A stretch of DNA of 18,601 bases. Source: Bacteroidales bacterium. GTDB lineage: Bacteria > Bacteroidota > Bacteroidia > Bacteroidales > Muribaculaceae. The DNA lies in the NCBI GenBank assembly GCA_900755985.1, contig CAAEIL010000190.1, positions 1 to 18,601 of the forward strand, given 5' to 3'. The translations under genes were made by a program, and so were the position numbers. Positions 7,297 to 15,735 of the stretch are shown piece after piece. The notes beneath the pieces were generated by a model that ran no database searches, was not told the DNA's origin, and saw only the letters and a list, made by a program, of their open reading frames with translations. The stretch's first letter is position 1. Every line of letters starts with the position of its first letter.

Positions 7297-7686
7297 TAAA
7301 ATCAAAGCCACTTGACAGCCTGTCGGCCTCATCAGCTTAAGGCTTTGTCAAAGGCGATGAACATGAGTACAATGACATAATATAGCTTCCGGCAAAGCCA
7401 ACTTTGGCTTATCGGCAGCAAACACAAATCCACATCAAAGTAGATTGGGAAACTCTTCAAATTAATATGAAATGCCGAGACAATCCGGCGTTCCAATGGC
7501 GGGCCCCAACCCTCAGGCAGCAATGCTTCGGCATTCCCCTCCTCTGTGGTGATGTATCGACATCCAGGCGGATTACAAAGGAGCGACGGATCTCAAATCC
7601 TGTCTATTCGGAGTTTCATCGCATCCTTTGGTGTGGACCCCATAAAAATCGGAAGCGGCGAAGCGTCACTTCCGATTTTTTATTTT
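7297..7686 (+). ncRNA. Candidate orphan structured RNA, about 390 nt
   Basis: This stretch is bounded by a canonical promoter and a strong terminator and has no convincing reading frame. Seen directly are several hairpins. One is a composite stem at 7307-7355 (GCC/GGC, then TTGACA 7312-7317 with TGTCAA 7346-7351, then GCC/GGC). Others are AAGCCA 7395-7400 with TGGCTT 7405-7410, AATGCCG 7471-7477 with CGGCGTT 7486-7492, and AATGC-TTCG-GCATT at 7522-7535 with a UUCG tetraloop. The only long plus frame begins at a TTG and runs past the terminator. It lacks the signatures of tmRNA and RNase P RNA. A 6S-like RNA cannot be excluded. The terminator may belong mainly to the convergent hydrolase gene, in which case the RNA assignment weakens. 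Both ends are inferred. Confidence 0.4.
7644..7686. terminator. Strong bidirectional terminator
   Basis: Arms AAAAATCGGAAG (7644-7655) and CTTCCGATTTTT (7669-7680) form a 12-bp stem with a 13-nt loop. T tracts flank it on both strands (TTTTTTATTTT on plus, TTTTT on minus). It can end the plus-strand transcript from the promoter at 7260-7291 and the minus-strand gene cluster whose last stop is at 7807. Confidence 0.88.
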
Positions 7687-7806
7687 CGACAAACATAGAA
7701 CAGACGATTTTCAAACCATTCCCCCACCCCACACAATTTTGCGAATTGGGGAACCGACGAGCCTACCCGCCGCATCATAGAGCATAAGAGCTTTATATCC
7801 CACAAA

Positions 7807-8853
7807 TTACAGGGCAAGAATAAAGTCAGCTATAACATTCAGGACTTCGGGTGAAATATCCTCCGAAATCTGGGAATATTCGTTTATATCGCCGGTCATG
7901 GCTTTCTGCATCAAGTGATTGAAACCGTCGAGGACCTCTACTCGCGAATGAGAGTCTTCCTTGTTTGCTCTGGCAGTGGCAAGACCTAAGCGCATGGGTC
8001 CGGCGTTCAGCTCGGGACGCACCTGTTTGTCAAGACTTCCATACAAAGCCAATATGGGACAACGCACGGCGGCAATGTCTGCACGGGGACTATAAGATAT
8101 AAATTCCTCGAGCCAGGCATTTCGGCTGTTGGCAATACTTATAAGATTTGATTTAAGCTGATTGTAAACAGGGTCATCGGGCCACAATCCGGTGTCAATC
8201 ATTACTGCCGAAGCAGCCACAATGGGTCCAAAAGTCGATTTGTTGGCGTACATATATCTCAACGCCTCGAGATAGTTGTTTATGACTTCTTTAGGGAGAT
8301 ATGCTGCCGTAAGGGCTGTCCGGCTTTGGTCGATAAGTATGCTGTCACCGCGCACTGCCGGTGCCCCCATTGTCACAATAAAGTCGGGAACAGCCTTTGC
8401 TGCAAGTTTTATGGCTATGGAGCCACCTTCGCTGTGCCCCAGGATTCCGACACGACCGAAGCGGCGAAGTTGTCGCAAATAACCTACGGCAGCCTGTGCG
8501 TCGCGTGCAAAGTCCGTAGTCGTTGCTGCCTCGCCCTCGCCGGTAGACTGACCGAAGCCACGGTCGTCATATCTGAGCGTAGCTATGCCTCGGTCGGCCA
8601 GATAGTCGGCGATAGCGGCGAACGGCTTGTGCCCAAAAAGTTCTTCGTCTCGGTTCTGCAGCCCCGAGCCTGAAACCAATACAACGACAGGTGTACGACG
8701 ACTGCAGCTGTCGGGAGTAGTCAGAGTTCCGGCAAGGACTACGTCACCGGCACCTCCGGCAAAAGTCACATCCTGATGCACCGCAGCGTCTGCGCCTGTA
8801 TAGGCAAAAATTGCAGCTGCGATGCTCCAAATAAGTCTTCCGGCAAACTTCAT
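7807..8853 (-). CDS. Secreted alpha/beta hydrolase (esterase/acylhydrolase-like)
   Basis: The 348-residue product begins with a signal peptide (about 1-23, IAAAIFAYTGADA) and is then a single alpha/beta hydrolase domain, probably periplasmic. Visible landmarks are the oxyanion-side VVLVSGSGLQNRDE (about 57-70), RYDDRGFGQS (94-103), the nucleophile elbow GHSEGG with Ser141, the acid in ALYGSLDKQV (Asp275), and the catalytic His in DGFNHLMQ (His313). An insert between about 190 and 250 probably forms the lid. The layout resembles bacterial esterases of the EstD / dipeptidyl-peptidase-like hydrolase group; the substrate cannot be told. It overlaps the rlmB stop by 4 nt (ATGA), suggesting coupled translation, and is last in the dnaN-to-hydrolase cluster before the terminator at 7644-7686. 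Confidence 0.9.
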   Translation of the reverse strand: MKFAGRLIWSIAAAIFAYTGADAAVHQDVTFAGGAGDVVLAGTLTTPDSCSRRTPVVVLVSGSGLQNRDEELFGHKPFAAIADYLADRGIATLRYDDRGFGQSTGEGEAATTTDFARDAQAAVGYLRQLRRFGRVGILGHSEGGSIAIKLAAKAVPDFIVTMGAPAVRGDSILIDQSRTALTAAYLPKEVINNYLEALRYMYANKSTFGPIVAASAVMIDTGLWPDDPVYNQLKSNLISIANSRNAWLEEFISYSPRADIAAVRCPILALYGSLDKQVRPELNAGPMRLGLATARANKEDSHSRVEVLDGFNHLMQKAMTGDINEYSQISEDISPEVLNVIADFILAL

Positions 8854-9608
8854 ATCACCTCCATATTAGCGTCAAGCCGCTGGCGCACAACTTCGTACAT
8901 AATAACGGCAGAAGCTACCGAAACATTAAGGCTCTCGATGTGGCCGAACATTGGTATAGACACATGCGTATCGCACAATCGCATGACTTCAGGCGAGATA
9001 CCGATGTCTTCGGCACCCATGACCAGAACAGTCGGCTCGGTGTAATCGACCTGCGTGTAGTTGACATCGGCTTTTTCGGAGACGGCAACAATGCGGAACC
9101 CTGAATTTCGAAGAAAATTTATAGCCGAGACGAGATTTTTTTCACGACATACAGGCAGATAATGAAGAGCTCCGGCCGAGGTTTTGACAGCATCGGCTCC
9201 TACCGATACAGATCCTCGCTGCGGAATTACAATGGCGTCGACGCCGCAGCACTCGGCGGTGCGGGCAATGGCCCCGAAATTGCGTACGTCTGTTATGCCG
9301 TCAAGGGCAACTACGAACGGAAGGCGCCCTTCTTCGTAAAGTTCGGGAACAAGGTTGCCAAGATTGGCATAGCTTATTGCCGATACAATGGCAACGGCTC
9401 CCTGATGGTTCTTGCGAGTAATGCGGTTGAGGCGTTCGACAGGCACGCGCTGTACCAAAATATGATTGGCGCGAAGAAGTCCAAGCAACTCGCCGGCGAG
9501 TTCGCCTTCAAAGTCTTTTTTAAGGAAAACTTTGTCAATTTCTTTACCTGCTTCAACGGCCTCGATTATCGCCCTGATTCCAAAGATATAGTTTTCTGAT
9601 TCCATCAT
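8850..9608 (-). CDS. rlmB: 23S rRNA (guanosine-2251-2-prime-O-)-methyltransferase RlmB (TrmH/SpoU family)
   Basis: A SpoU-class methyltransferase with a trefoil-knot fold that uses S-adenosylmethionine to methylate a 23S rRNA ribose. The 252 residues hold the N-terminal substrate-binding domain (about 1-80, NYIFGIRAIIEAVEAGKEID) and the three class motifs. Motif 1 is DVRNFGAIARTAE (Asn110, Arg116). Motif 2 is LVMGAEDIGIS (about 195-205, Glu200). Motif 3 is SIPMFGHIESLNVSVASAV (about 217-235, Asn228). Two adjacent ATGs (9606-9608, 9603-9605) could start it; the first shares one base with the recN stop. The RlmB assignment over TrmH or another SpoU member rests on length, the N-terminal domain and the conserved motif 3. 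It lies between recN and the hydrolase with overlaps on both sides. Confidence 0.93.
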   Translation of the reverse strand: MMESENYIFGIRAIIEAVEAGKEIDKVFLKKDFEGELAGELLGLLRANHILVQRVPVERLNRITRKNHQGAVAIVSAISYANLGNLVPELYEEGRLPFVVALDGITDVRNFGAIARTAECCGVDAIVIPQRGSVSVGADAVKTSAGALHYLPVCREKNLVSAINFLRNSGFRIVAVSEKADVNYTQVDYTEPTVLVMGAEDIGISPEVMRLCDTHVSIPMFGHIESLNVSVASAVIMYEVVRQRLDANMEVI

Positions 9609-11302
9609 TATGGTTTGTTTTCTGTTATGTCGCTATTGTTGGATTTGTGTGCGCGGCCGAGCATGTCGGTTGCGGTTGCGCGTGCACCGGGACTTTTGCT
9701 GTCTCCGCTTATCATCAAGGCAAGTTCGGCAATGCGTTCGTCATAATCGAGTAGCGCAATGTGCGTCTTTGTCGAAGTTTCGTCATCAAGCTTATAAACC
9801 TTGAAGTGACGCACGCCTAGCGATGCTACCTGAGGCAGATGTGTAATAGTTATCACCTGTGTGTGGCAAGCTATCGCTGCCATTTCGCGTCCCATGCGTA
9901 CTGCGATGTCGCCCGAAACGCCGGTATCAACTTCGTCAAAGACAATGGTGGGCAAAGACATTCGCTCGGCAATGACAGCCTTGACGGCAAGTATGACGCG
10001 CGAGATCTCGCCGCCGGAGGCAGTCCGGTCCACACTCATTAATTCCTGATTTTTATTGAAGGCAAAGAGGAATTCGACTCCGTCTATACCGACAGGTGTC
10101 AGCTTTGTATCGGTAAAAGCAATTTCAAACCGAAGATTATCGAGGCCGAGTCCGGCTGTCCGGGCCATGAGTTCGTCAATAAAAGTTTGCGCTGCACGCC
10201 GGCGACGCTGCGAAATCTCGCGGGCAATCATGACGGCATCTTTCTTGGCGCGACGGGCATTTTGCTCCAACTCGGCAAGCCGCAAGTCACCACCGGCAAT
10301 TGTATCGAGTTGCTGGCGCAGTTTATCGGCGAGGTCCATCAGGGCATCTGAGTCGTCGACATGATGACGTGTCTCGAGCGAGTAAATCTCGGACAGACGG
10401 TCTTCGGCTTCGGCAAGTTCCGCGGGGTCGGCCGAAAGTGATGCGTCATAATCGCCAAGCGTATCGAGTATGTCGGCAACCTCGATGGCTGCAGAATCGA
10501 GCCTTGCAGCTAATGACGGAGCCTCGCTGTATATCTCGTCAAGACGCGAAATGCCGTCACGGCTTCGCCGCAGGTCGCTGACGACATTGTTGTCGCCGGC
10601 AATAGCATCGATAGCTTCGCGCAGACGCATTTTTATGTCGCTGACATTGGCCAGAGTGTCGCGACGACGCTCGAGTTCGGCTTGTTCGCCGCGACTTAGC
10701 TTGAGTTCGTCTATCTGGGCAAGCTGATAGCTGATATATTCCTGCTCGTCGCGCGAACGCTTTAGCATATCGCGTGTCGAGGTATACTGCCGCAGCGCGT
10801 GACGATATGTTTTGTAAGCCTCGCTGTAGTTTACGAGCAGATTTTCTGTACGGGCCACGGTATCGATGACCGACAGCTGGTACGAGGGGTCCGCCAACAG
10901 AAGATTCTGATGCTGCGAATGTATGTCAATAAGTCGCACAGCGACCTGACGCATAAAGTTCAGGTTGACCGGCGTATCGTTAATAAAAGCCCTCGAGCCG
11001 CCACGTGCGGTGATTTCGCGACGCAATATACATTCATCGCTGTCGCTGTCAATGTCTGCACCGGCAAGCAAATCACCGACTTGTGACTGTCTCCCGTCGA
11101 ATACAGCCTCGGCCACGGTTTTGCGGGCGCTGTCGCGGACTACGCGCAAGTCGGCACGCGCTCCCATGATAAGTCCGAGAGCACCAAGCATTATCGATTT
11201 TCCGGCACCGGTTTCGCCGGTAATGATGTTTAGACCGGCAGTTAAGTCGATGTCGATGTTCTCGATAAGAGCGTAATTTGATATATGTAGCGTTTTTAGC
11301 AT
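9608..11302 (-). CDS. recN: DNA repair protein RecN
   Basis: RecN is an SMC-like ATPase that helps hold and process DNA ends in double-strand break repair. The 564-residue product has the family length. The start MLKTLHISNYALIENIDIDL is typical. The Walker A motif is GETGAGKS (29-36), the Q-loop region VRLIDIHSQHQNLLL lies near 122-136, a long Glu/Arg-rich coiled-coil region spans about 155-380, the ABC signature is TASGGEISR (427-435), and Walker B is TIVFDEVDTGVSG (452-464). A C-terminal RIAELALMISG segment (523-533) is a RecN hallmark. Its stop shares one base with the rlmB start. It follows porD by 108 nt containing an 18-bp palindrome, and I found no TAnnTTTG promoter there, so read-through from upstream is expected. 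Confidence 0.96.
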   Translation of the reverse strand: MLKTLHISNYALIENIDIDLTAGLNIITGETGAGKSIMLGALGLIMGARADLRVVRDSARKTVAEAVFDGRQSQVGDLLAGADIDSDSDECILRREITARGGSRAFINDTPVNLNFMRQVAVRLIDIHSQHQNLLLADPSYQLSVIDTVARTENLLVNYSEAYKTYRHALRQYTSTRDMLKRSRDEQEYISYQLAQIDELKLSRGEQAELERRRDTLANVSDIKMRLREAIDAIAGDNNVVSDLRRSRDGISRLDEIYSEAPSLAARLDSAAIEVADILDTLGDYDASLSADPAELAEAEDRLSEIYSLETRHHVDDSDALMDLADKLRQQLDTIAGGDLRLAELEQNARRAKKDAVMIAREISQRRRRAAQTFIDELMARTAGLGLDNLRFEIAFTDTKLTPVGIDGVEFLFAFNKNQELMSVDRTASGGEISRVILAVKAVIAERMSLPTIVFDEVDTGVSGDIAVRMGREMAAIACHTQVITITHLPQVASLGVRHFKVYKLDDETSTKTHIALLDYDERIAELALMISGDSKSPGARATATDMLGRAHKSNNSDITENKP

Positions 11303-11330
11303 CTTTTTGCATTTTGTCTTTTAGTCGCGG

Positions 11331-11348
11331 TCGCTTTCATGAAAGCGA
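11331..11348. promoter_or_regulatory. 18-bp perfect palindrome upstream of recN
   Basis: TCGCTTTCATGAAAGCGA is a perfect two-fold palindrome 28 nt before the recN ATG, in the 108-nt gap after porD. No T tract follows on either strand, so it is not a standard terminator. It could be an operator for a dimeric regulator or a hairpin in the operon mRNA. A nearby smaller hairpin (GACGG 11372-11376, CCGTC 11383-11387) lies closer to the porD stop. A role is inferred only. Confidence 0.35.
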
Positions 11349-11410
11349 TCCAAACGTCTGTCACGAAGCGCGACGGGCGAATCCGTCACAAGTCATTGTT
11401 AGACTGCAAG

Positions 11411-12325
11411 CTATTTCTTTGTCGGATTGCGTATTTCGTCGAGGCGTTGCTGTTCGGTCGGATATACTGCCTGAAGTATGTCGTAGACTTTGACACGCTC
11501 GTCTGATGGTGCCTGGGAATAGACATTGACAAGTTCGTCAAGTTTGGAGTCCTTGAACATAGACAGCCCTACCGACATCGGAGCGACGTCGTATACTTTT
11601 TTGATTATGGGCATTGCTTCGGTTATGGAAGCACGGCCTTTGTCGGGAGCCGTTGACATCTGGTCGAGTCCCAGACGGTGATATTGATACAAAAGGTCGC
11701 GCAACGACGAAGTCTGCGCATCGGTAAGTGCTGACAAGACCGCCGAACGGTTCTTGGTATCTTCGAAGGCTTTCCATCCGGTCTCGCCCGACGACTGACC
11801 CATTTGCACTATCTGTTTCAATTGGTCATAACAAGGCTCACCGCCTTTTGGGGCGAAAGTATCGAAATCCATGGCCAAAAACAGATAGGCATAGAAGTTC
11901 AGTATAGCCGTCAACTGCGACTCCATGCTGTTTTTCGAGAATGTCAGGGGCTCGTTTTCCTGATAGGTGAACTCGAGTTTGTTGTCCTTGAAATTGAGCA
12001 CTGTCGTTGTATATGCCGAATTGTAAACCGGCCTTGTCGACTGTACCTGAAGGTCGCCCGAAAATACATTGTCATTAACCTCCTTGATAGTGAAGAGCAT
12101 GCGACATTCTATCTTCTCGTTGGCAGCAAACTGGGCGTTGGTGAATACATTTGTGTTCATATATTCGCTAATGGCCTGCTCCAAAGTCTTAAATACCGAT
12201 TTGTTGGTGCCTCCGACCTGATCCGAGTTTATCTCGACCTTGCAGTTGAGCTCCTGCGCAGCCATAGAGCTGGCAGCGTAAAGCACAATCAACAGACTTA
12301 TTAGCAGATGTTTTAAATATGGCAT
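11411..12325 (-). CDS. porD: DUF4835 family protein, type IX secretion accessory PorD-like
   Basis: The 304-residue product starts with a signal peptide (about 1-22, LLISLLIVLYAASSMA) followed by AQELNCKVEINSDQVGGTN, the characteristic N-terminus of the DUF4835 family. Further family-like stretches are FVNMNTNV-type sequence near 57-63 (MNTNVFTNAQF), IECRMLFTI, and FYAYLFLAMDFDTFAPKGGEPC (about 143-164). DUF4835 proteins are now named PorD in several annotations as a type IX secretion component; I recall that name rather than a detailed mechanism. The placement between coaBC and recN is a conserved neighbourhood in Bacteroidota and strengthens the call. The protein is probably periplasmic or membrane-associated. 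It sits 147 nt after coaBC with no visible promoter in the gap. Family identification is firm; the functional name is less so. Confidence 0.85.
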   Translation of the reverse strand: MPYLKHLLISLLIVLYAASSMAAQELNCKVEINSDQVGGTNKSVFKTLEQAISEYMNTNVFTNAQFAANEKIECRMLFTIKEVNDNVFSGDLQVQSTRPVYNSAYTTTVLNFKDNKLEFTYQENEPLTFSKNSMESQLTAILNFYAYLFLAMDFDTFAPKGGEPCYDQLKQIVQMGQSSGETGWKAFEDTKNRSAVLSALTDAQTSSLRDLLYQYHRLGLDQMSTAPDKGRASITEAMPIIKKVYDVAPMSVGLSMFKDSKLDELVNVYSQAPSDERVKVYDILQAVYPTEQQRLDEIRNPTKK

Positions 12326-12472
12326 ATCGTTTGTATTTTTAGTGAATCGTAAGTTATAACGGCTGGTGTTCGGAGTATAATTTATGAGCGTAGAGGAATT
12401 TCGTTTTTGGCTTGGAGGGAGAAAGTATGTTTCGGAAGGAAGAAAACATATTTTTTGCTGTTGCTCAGATAT

Positions 12473-13729
12473 TCATTTCTGTTGAGGGAAAAGAGCGTCA
12501 ATGATGCGGGCTGCTATTTCGCGCTTGCTCTGCAGTCCCGAGGCAAAAAGTTCTTTCCCTTCCGAATCGAGCATTATCACCGAATTAGTATCCGTGGCAA
12601 AACCGGCTCCGGGCTCGCGCAGCGAATTTAGGACTATGCCGTCAAGATTTTTGCGTGCGATTTTTGCGCATGCATGTTCCAGTTCATGGTCGGTTTCGAG
12701 AGCAAAGCCTATCACGCGCTGACCGGGTCGCTTGCTGTGTCCCAACTTGGATGCGATATCGGGATTCTTGACAAGCGGAATGCTTTGTATACCGTCTTCT
12801 TCGCGCTTAATCTTATTCTCGGCACAAGTCTTGGGAGCATAATCTGCGACGGCAGCGGCCATAACGGCAATGTCCGCGTCGGCAAACTCTTTTTCGCAGG
12901 CGATGAGCATCTGACGAGCACTTTCGACCGGAACGACGCGCACCGAAGCTTGCTGTGGACTTATCGATACCGGTCCGGAGACTATGACGACTTCAGCGCC
13001 GCGCGCTGCGGCAGCGTCAGCAAGTGCATAGCCCATCTTGCCTGTGGAGAAATTTCCGATGAAGCGCACGGGGTCAATACGTTCGTAAGTCGGACCCGCC
13101 GTAATAAGTATTTTCGTGCCGGCAAGGTCATGACCGTTGTCTGCAATATAGTGACTGTTACTTGATGAGGTTTCCTCTTTGGCGGCAAAGTAATCTTCAA
13201 GCACCTTGAAGATATTTTCGGGTTCTTCCATGCGCCCTTTGCCGACAAGTCCGCTTGCAAGTTCGCCGGTTTCAGGTTCAATGATAATGTTGCCATACGA
13301 GCGCAGCATGGCAATATTGCGTACGGTCGACGGATGCGCCATCATATCGAGGTCCATGGCCGGAGCCACGAATACCTGCGACTTGGCTGACAAATAGGTG
13401 GTTATTAACATATTGTCGGCAACCCCACAGGCCATTTTGGCTATCGACGAGGCTGTCGCTGGCGCAATAACCATGCAGTCAGCCCACAGTCCGAGGTCGA
13501 CATGCGAATGCCACTCGCCGGTATTGGCGCTGAAAAATTCGCTGACGACAGGTCGCGAACTCAGTGCCGACAGCGTAACCGGCGTTATAAATTCGCGGCC
13601 CGCAGGTGTGATGACCACCTGCACTTCGGCTCCGGCCTTTACCAAAAGCCGAAGCAGCGTCACCGATTTGTAGGCGGCAATACCTCCGGTGATGCCTAAG
13701 ATTATGTGTTTGCCTTTTAACGGACTCAT
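12473..13729 (-). CDS. coaBC: Bifunctional phosphopantothenoylcysteine decarboxylase / phosphopantothenate-cysteine ligase
   Basis: CoaBC performs two consecutive steps of coenzyme A synthesis: joining cysteine to 4-phosphopantothenate, then decarboxylating the product with FMN. The 418 residues fit. The CoaC domain (about 1-180) shows the flavin-site start KHIILGITGGIAAYKS, the catalytic His in HSHVDLG (His76), APATASSIAKMACGVADN (89-106), PAMDLDMM (123-130) and ASGLVGKGRM (158-167). The CoaB domain (about 203-415) shows ITAGPTYERIDPVRFIGNFS, TGKMG, AAAVADYAP (291-299) and the KIKR lysine segment (306-309). Compared with the Escherichia coli enzyme, the Asn of PAMN is Asp126 and the flap Cys is Ser159; I believe this is common in this phylum. 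It starts 15 nt after the exonuclease stop, in the dnaN cluster. Confidence 0.96.
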   Translation of the reverse strand: MSPLKGKHIILGITGGIAAYKSVTLLRLLVKAGAEVQVVITPAGREFITPVTLSALSSRPVVSEFFSANTGEWHSHVDLGLWADCMVIAPATASSIAKMACGVADNMLITTYLSAKSQVFVAPAMDLDMMAHPSTVRNIAMLRSYGNIIIEPETGELASGLVGKGRMEEPENIFKVLEDYFAAKEETSSSNSHYIADNGHDLAGTKILITAGPTYERIDPVRFIGNFSTGKMGYALADAAAARGAEVVIVSGPVSISPQQASVRVVPVESARQMLIACEKEFADADIAVMAAAVADYAPKTCAENKIKREEDGIQSIPLVKNPDIASKLGHSKRPGQRVIGFALETDHELEHACAKIARKNLDGIVLNSLREPGAGFATDTNSVIMLDSEGKELFASGLQSKREIAARIIDALFPQQK

Positions 13730-13744
13730 AGGCAGTTGAGCTTT

Positions 13745-14509
13745 TTATTTGCGGCAACGCAGACGCACACGAGTGAAAGCCTGCTTGGTATTATGCGGGA
13801 AATCGCCCTGCATTATCCAGCCATAGTAACCGGCGTCGGCCCGGAGAACGTCTTCGGCAATGCGTCCTTTGTATTTACCGAAGTTGATGACTTCCCGTCC
13901 CTGCTCGTCGTAAACCATACGCCCCATGAAGTCGACGTTGCGGTTCTGAGACGAATATTCGCTGAGGGCACCGATGTCGCCGGGCAAATCACCGTACTTT
14001 TCCATTTGGCCCAAAAGGACTTCGTAAGTGGCCATGGTATCACAGTCGGCCGAGTGTGCGCCTTCCAGTTCTTTGCCGCAATAGAAGCGGTAAGCGGCGA
14101 CGAGATTGCGGGGTTCGCGTTTATGGAATATGGTCTGCACATCGACAAACTTTGCACGCGAGAAGTCAAAGTCAACGCCGGCCCGGTTGAATTCTTCGTC
14201 AAGGAGGGGAATGTCAAAACGGTTGGAATTGAATCCGGCGATGTCGCAACCTTCGAAGTACTGGGCCAGCGAGCGTGCCACCTGCTTAAAAGTCGGGCAA
14301 TCGGCGACATCGCTATCGGTAATATGGTGTATGGCGGTCGATTCTTCGGGTATGTGCATTTCGGGATTGATGCGTCTTGTCTTTTCGGTGTGCGTCCCGT
14401 CAGGCATGAGCTTGAGCACAGATATCTCGACTATGCGGTCACGTGTTATATTGGTACCCGTAGTCTCCAAGTCAAAGAATATCAGCGGGCGGTTCAGTTT
14501 CAGTTTCAC
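13745..14509 (-). CDS. DEDDh 3-prime-5-prime exonuclease (DnaQ-like)
   Basis: A 254-residue exonuclease of the DnaQ/RNase T superfamily. All DEDDh residues are visible: FFDLETTGT (Asp13, Glu15), the Exo II segment AGFNSNRFDIPLL (Asp99), and Exo III HSADCD (His152, Asp157). The nuclease domain spans about 8-170. The C-terminal part (about 205-250) carries INFGKYKGRIAEDVL and YYGWIMQGDFPHNTKQ, a small extra domain seen in related Bacteroidota proteins. It is neither full-length PolC nor an obvious DnaQ with a polymerase-binding tail. A proofreading or repair role near the beta clamp gene is plausible but inferred. It lies 56 nt after dnaN and 15 nt before coaBC. Confidence 0.9.
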   Translation of the reverse strand: MKLKLNRPLIFFDLETTGTNITRDRIVEISVLKLMPDGTHTEKTRRINPEMHIPEESTAIHHITDSDVADCPTFKQVARSLAQYFEGCDIAGFNSNRFDIPLLDEEFNRAGVDFDFSRAKFVDVQTIFHKREPRNLVAAYRFYCGKELEGAHSADCDTMATYEVLLGQMEKYGDLPGDIGALSEYSSQNRNVDFMGRMVYDEQGREVINFGKYKGRIAEDVLRADAGYYGWIMQGDFPHNTKQAFTRVRLRCRK

Positions 14510-14565
14510 TTTATAATGTTTTTTTATTGTCTGTCACAGAAATATGGCACGGGCAAAATCATCTG

Positions 14566-15696
14566 TCAATATTCGCCTACGGTCATGGGCATGAGCAGCA
14601 TCAGAAGCTCGGTATCAGCTTCGTCTTCGGCGGGACGGAATATGCCGGGACGTCCGGGATCAGAGAGCAGTACGGTGACATCCTGAGTCTTGATGATGTT
14701 CAGTATTTCAAGCATATAGGGGCCAGAGAAACCGATTATCAGCTCGTTACCGGTGAATGAGCAGGGAACCTGTTCTTTAGCCGAGGTCATCATGTTGTTG
14801 TCCTGCGACTTGAGATAAAGCATGTCGGGAGTAATCTTAATTTTTTCGAGACCGAAGCCCGGGTCGACAAAGACGCCGACACGACGCACGGCGTTAAGCA
14901 AAGTCATGCGGTCGGCCTGAAGTATAAGATTGTTGTTGCGGGGTATCACTCGGTTGTAATCGGGGAAATTGCCCTGAATGAAACGACAATTGAGCTGTAT
15001 CAGCGGTGAGCTGAAAGTCGCACTCTTCGAGGTCATGCTCACATGTATGGTTTCTTCCGAGCCAAATACGCTGCGTATGATATTGGCGGGCTTTGGCGGA
15101 ACTATACACGAAGCTGTAACACCGGGGGCGCCGCTGCGGTCGACAAACTTGACAAGGCGTCGAGTATCCGTAGTCACGAAAGTGATGCCATCTGGCTTTA
15201 TGTCGAAGAAGACACCCATCATCATAGGACGATAGTCATCTGTCGAGGCGGCGAACAATGTGTTTTCAATACCGCGGGCCAGGACTTTTGCGGTGGTATC
15301 GAACTCAACAGGCTCGGCAACGTCATCCTCGGCTTTCTTGTACTCTGGATATTCCTCGCCCGGAATGGCTTTGAAGTCGAATACGCCCGACGAGTAAGTG
15401 ACACGGACATCATACTCGCTGCTGACTTCGATATTGATGCCCTGTTCGGGAATCTCCTTAAGTAAGTCGACAAAGCGACGCACATCGATGCAGAACGAGC
15501 CTTCGCCTTCGGCTTCGGTAACAGGCACATAGGCTGTAAGAGCGTTCTCTACATCGCTGCCACGGAGGGTCAGGGTCTCGCCTTCGAGTCTGGCATAGAA
15601 GTTGTTGAGAATCGACATAGCGTTCTTCGAGCTGACGACCTTGCTGACGGCCGAGGCATAAGAGTAGAGCGCTTTGCTTGATACGTTGAATTTCAT
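14566..15696 (-). CDS. dnaN: DNA polymerase III beta subunit (sliding clamp)
   Basis: The beta clamp is the ring-shaped processivity factor that tethers DNA polymerase III and other partners to DNA. The 376-residue product has the three-domain length and start (MKFNVSSKALYSYASAVSKV). Middle landmarks include AFKAIPGEEYPE-like FDFKAIPGEEYPEY (about 106-119), IENTLFAASTDDYRPMMMGV (about 143-162) and TDTRRLV (about 177-183). The end LLMLLMPMTV matches the conserved clamp C-terminus that forms part of the peptide-binding pocket. It leads the seven-gene minus cluster and has an excellent promoter about 70 nt upstream, with a hairpin in the leader. It is not next to dnaA here, as is usual in this phylum. 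Confidence 0.97.
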   Translation of the reverse strand: MKFNVSSKALYSYASAVSKVVSSKNAMSILNNFYARLEGETLTLRGSDVENALTAYVPVTEAEGEGSFCIDVRRFVDLLKEIPEQGINIEVSSEYDVRVTYSSGVFDFKAIPGEEYPEYKKAEDDVAEPVEFDTTAKVLARGIENTLFAASTDDYRPMMMGVFFDIKPDGITFVTTDTRRLVKFVDRSGAPGVTASCIVPPKPANIIRSVFGSEETIHVSMTSKSATFSSPLIQLNCRFIQGNFPDYNRVIPRNNNLILQADRMTLLNAVRRVGVFVDPGFGLEKIKITPDMLYLKSQDNNMMTSAKEQVPCSFTGNELIIGFSGPYMLEILNIIKTQDVTVLLSDPGRPGIFRPAEDEADTELLMLLMPMTVGEY

Positions 15697-15735
15697 ATAT
15701 TTCGGTAGTTTTTAGTTTGTTTTCAGGGTTTTCCG

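Noticed and set aside
7297..7686. Identity of the orphan RNA as tmRNA or RNase P RNA
   Set aside because: No tRNA-like ends or TTCGA-type arm for tmRNA, and none of the conserved RNase P core segments can be read.
7404..7787. 127-codon plus-strand ORF in the peptidase-hydrolase gap
   Set aside because: It starts at TTG, lacks family motifs, and runs straight through the strong terminator at 7644-7686.
12674..13165. 163-codon plus-strand ORF opposite coaBC
   Set aside because: It is a shadow of the coaBC coding frame, with no independent start signal or motif.
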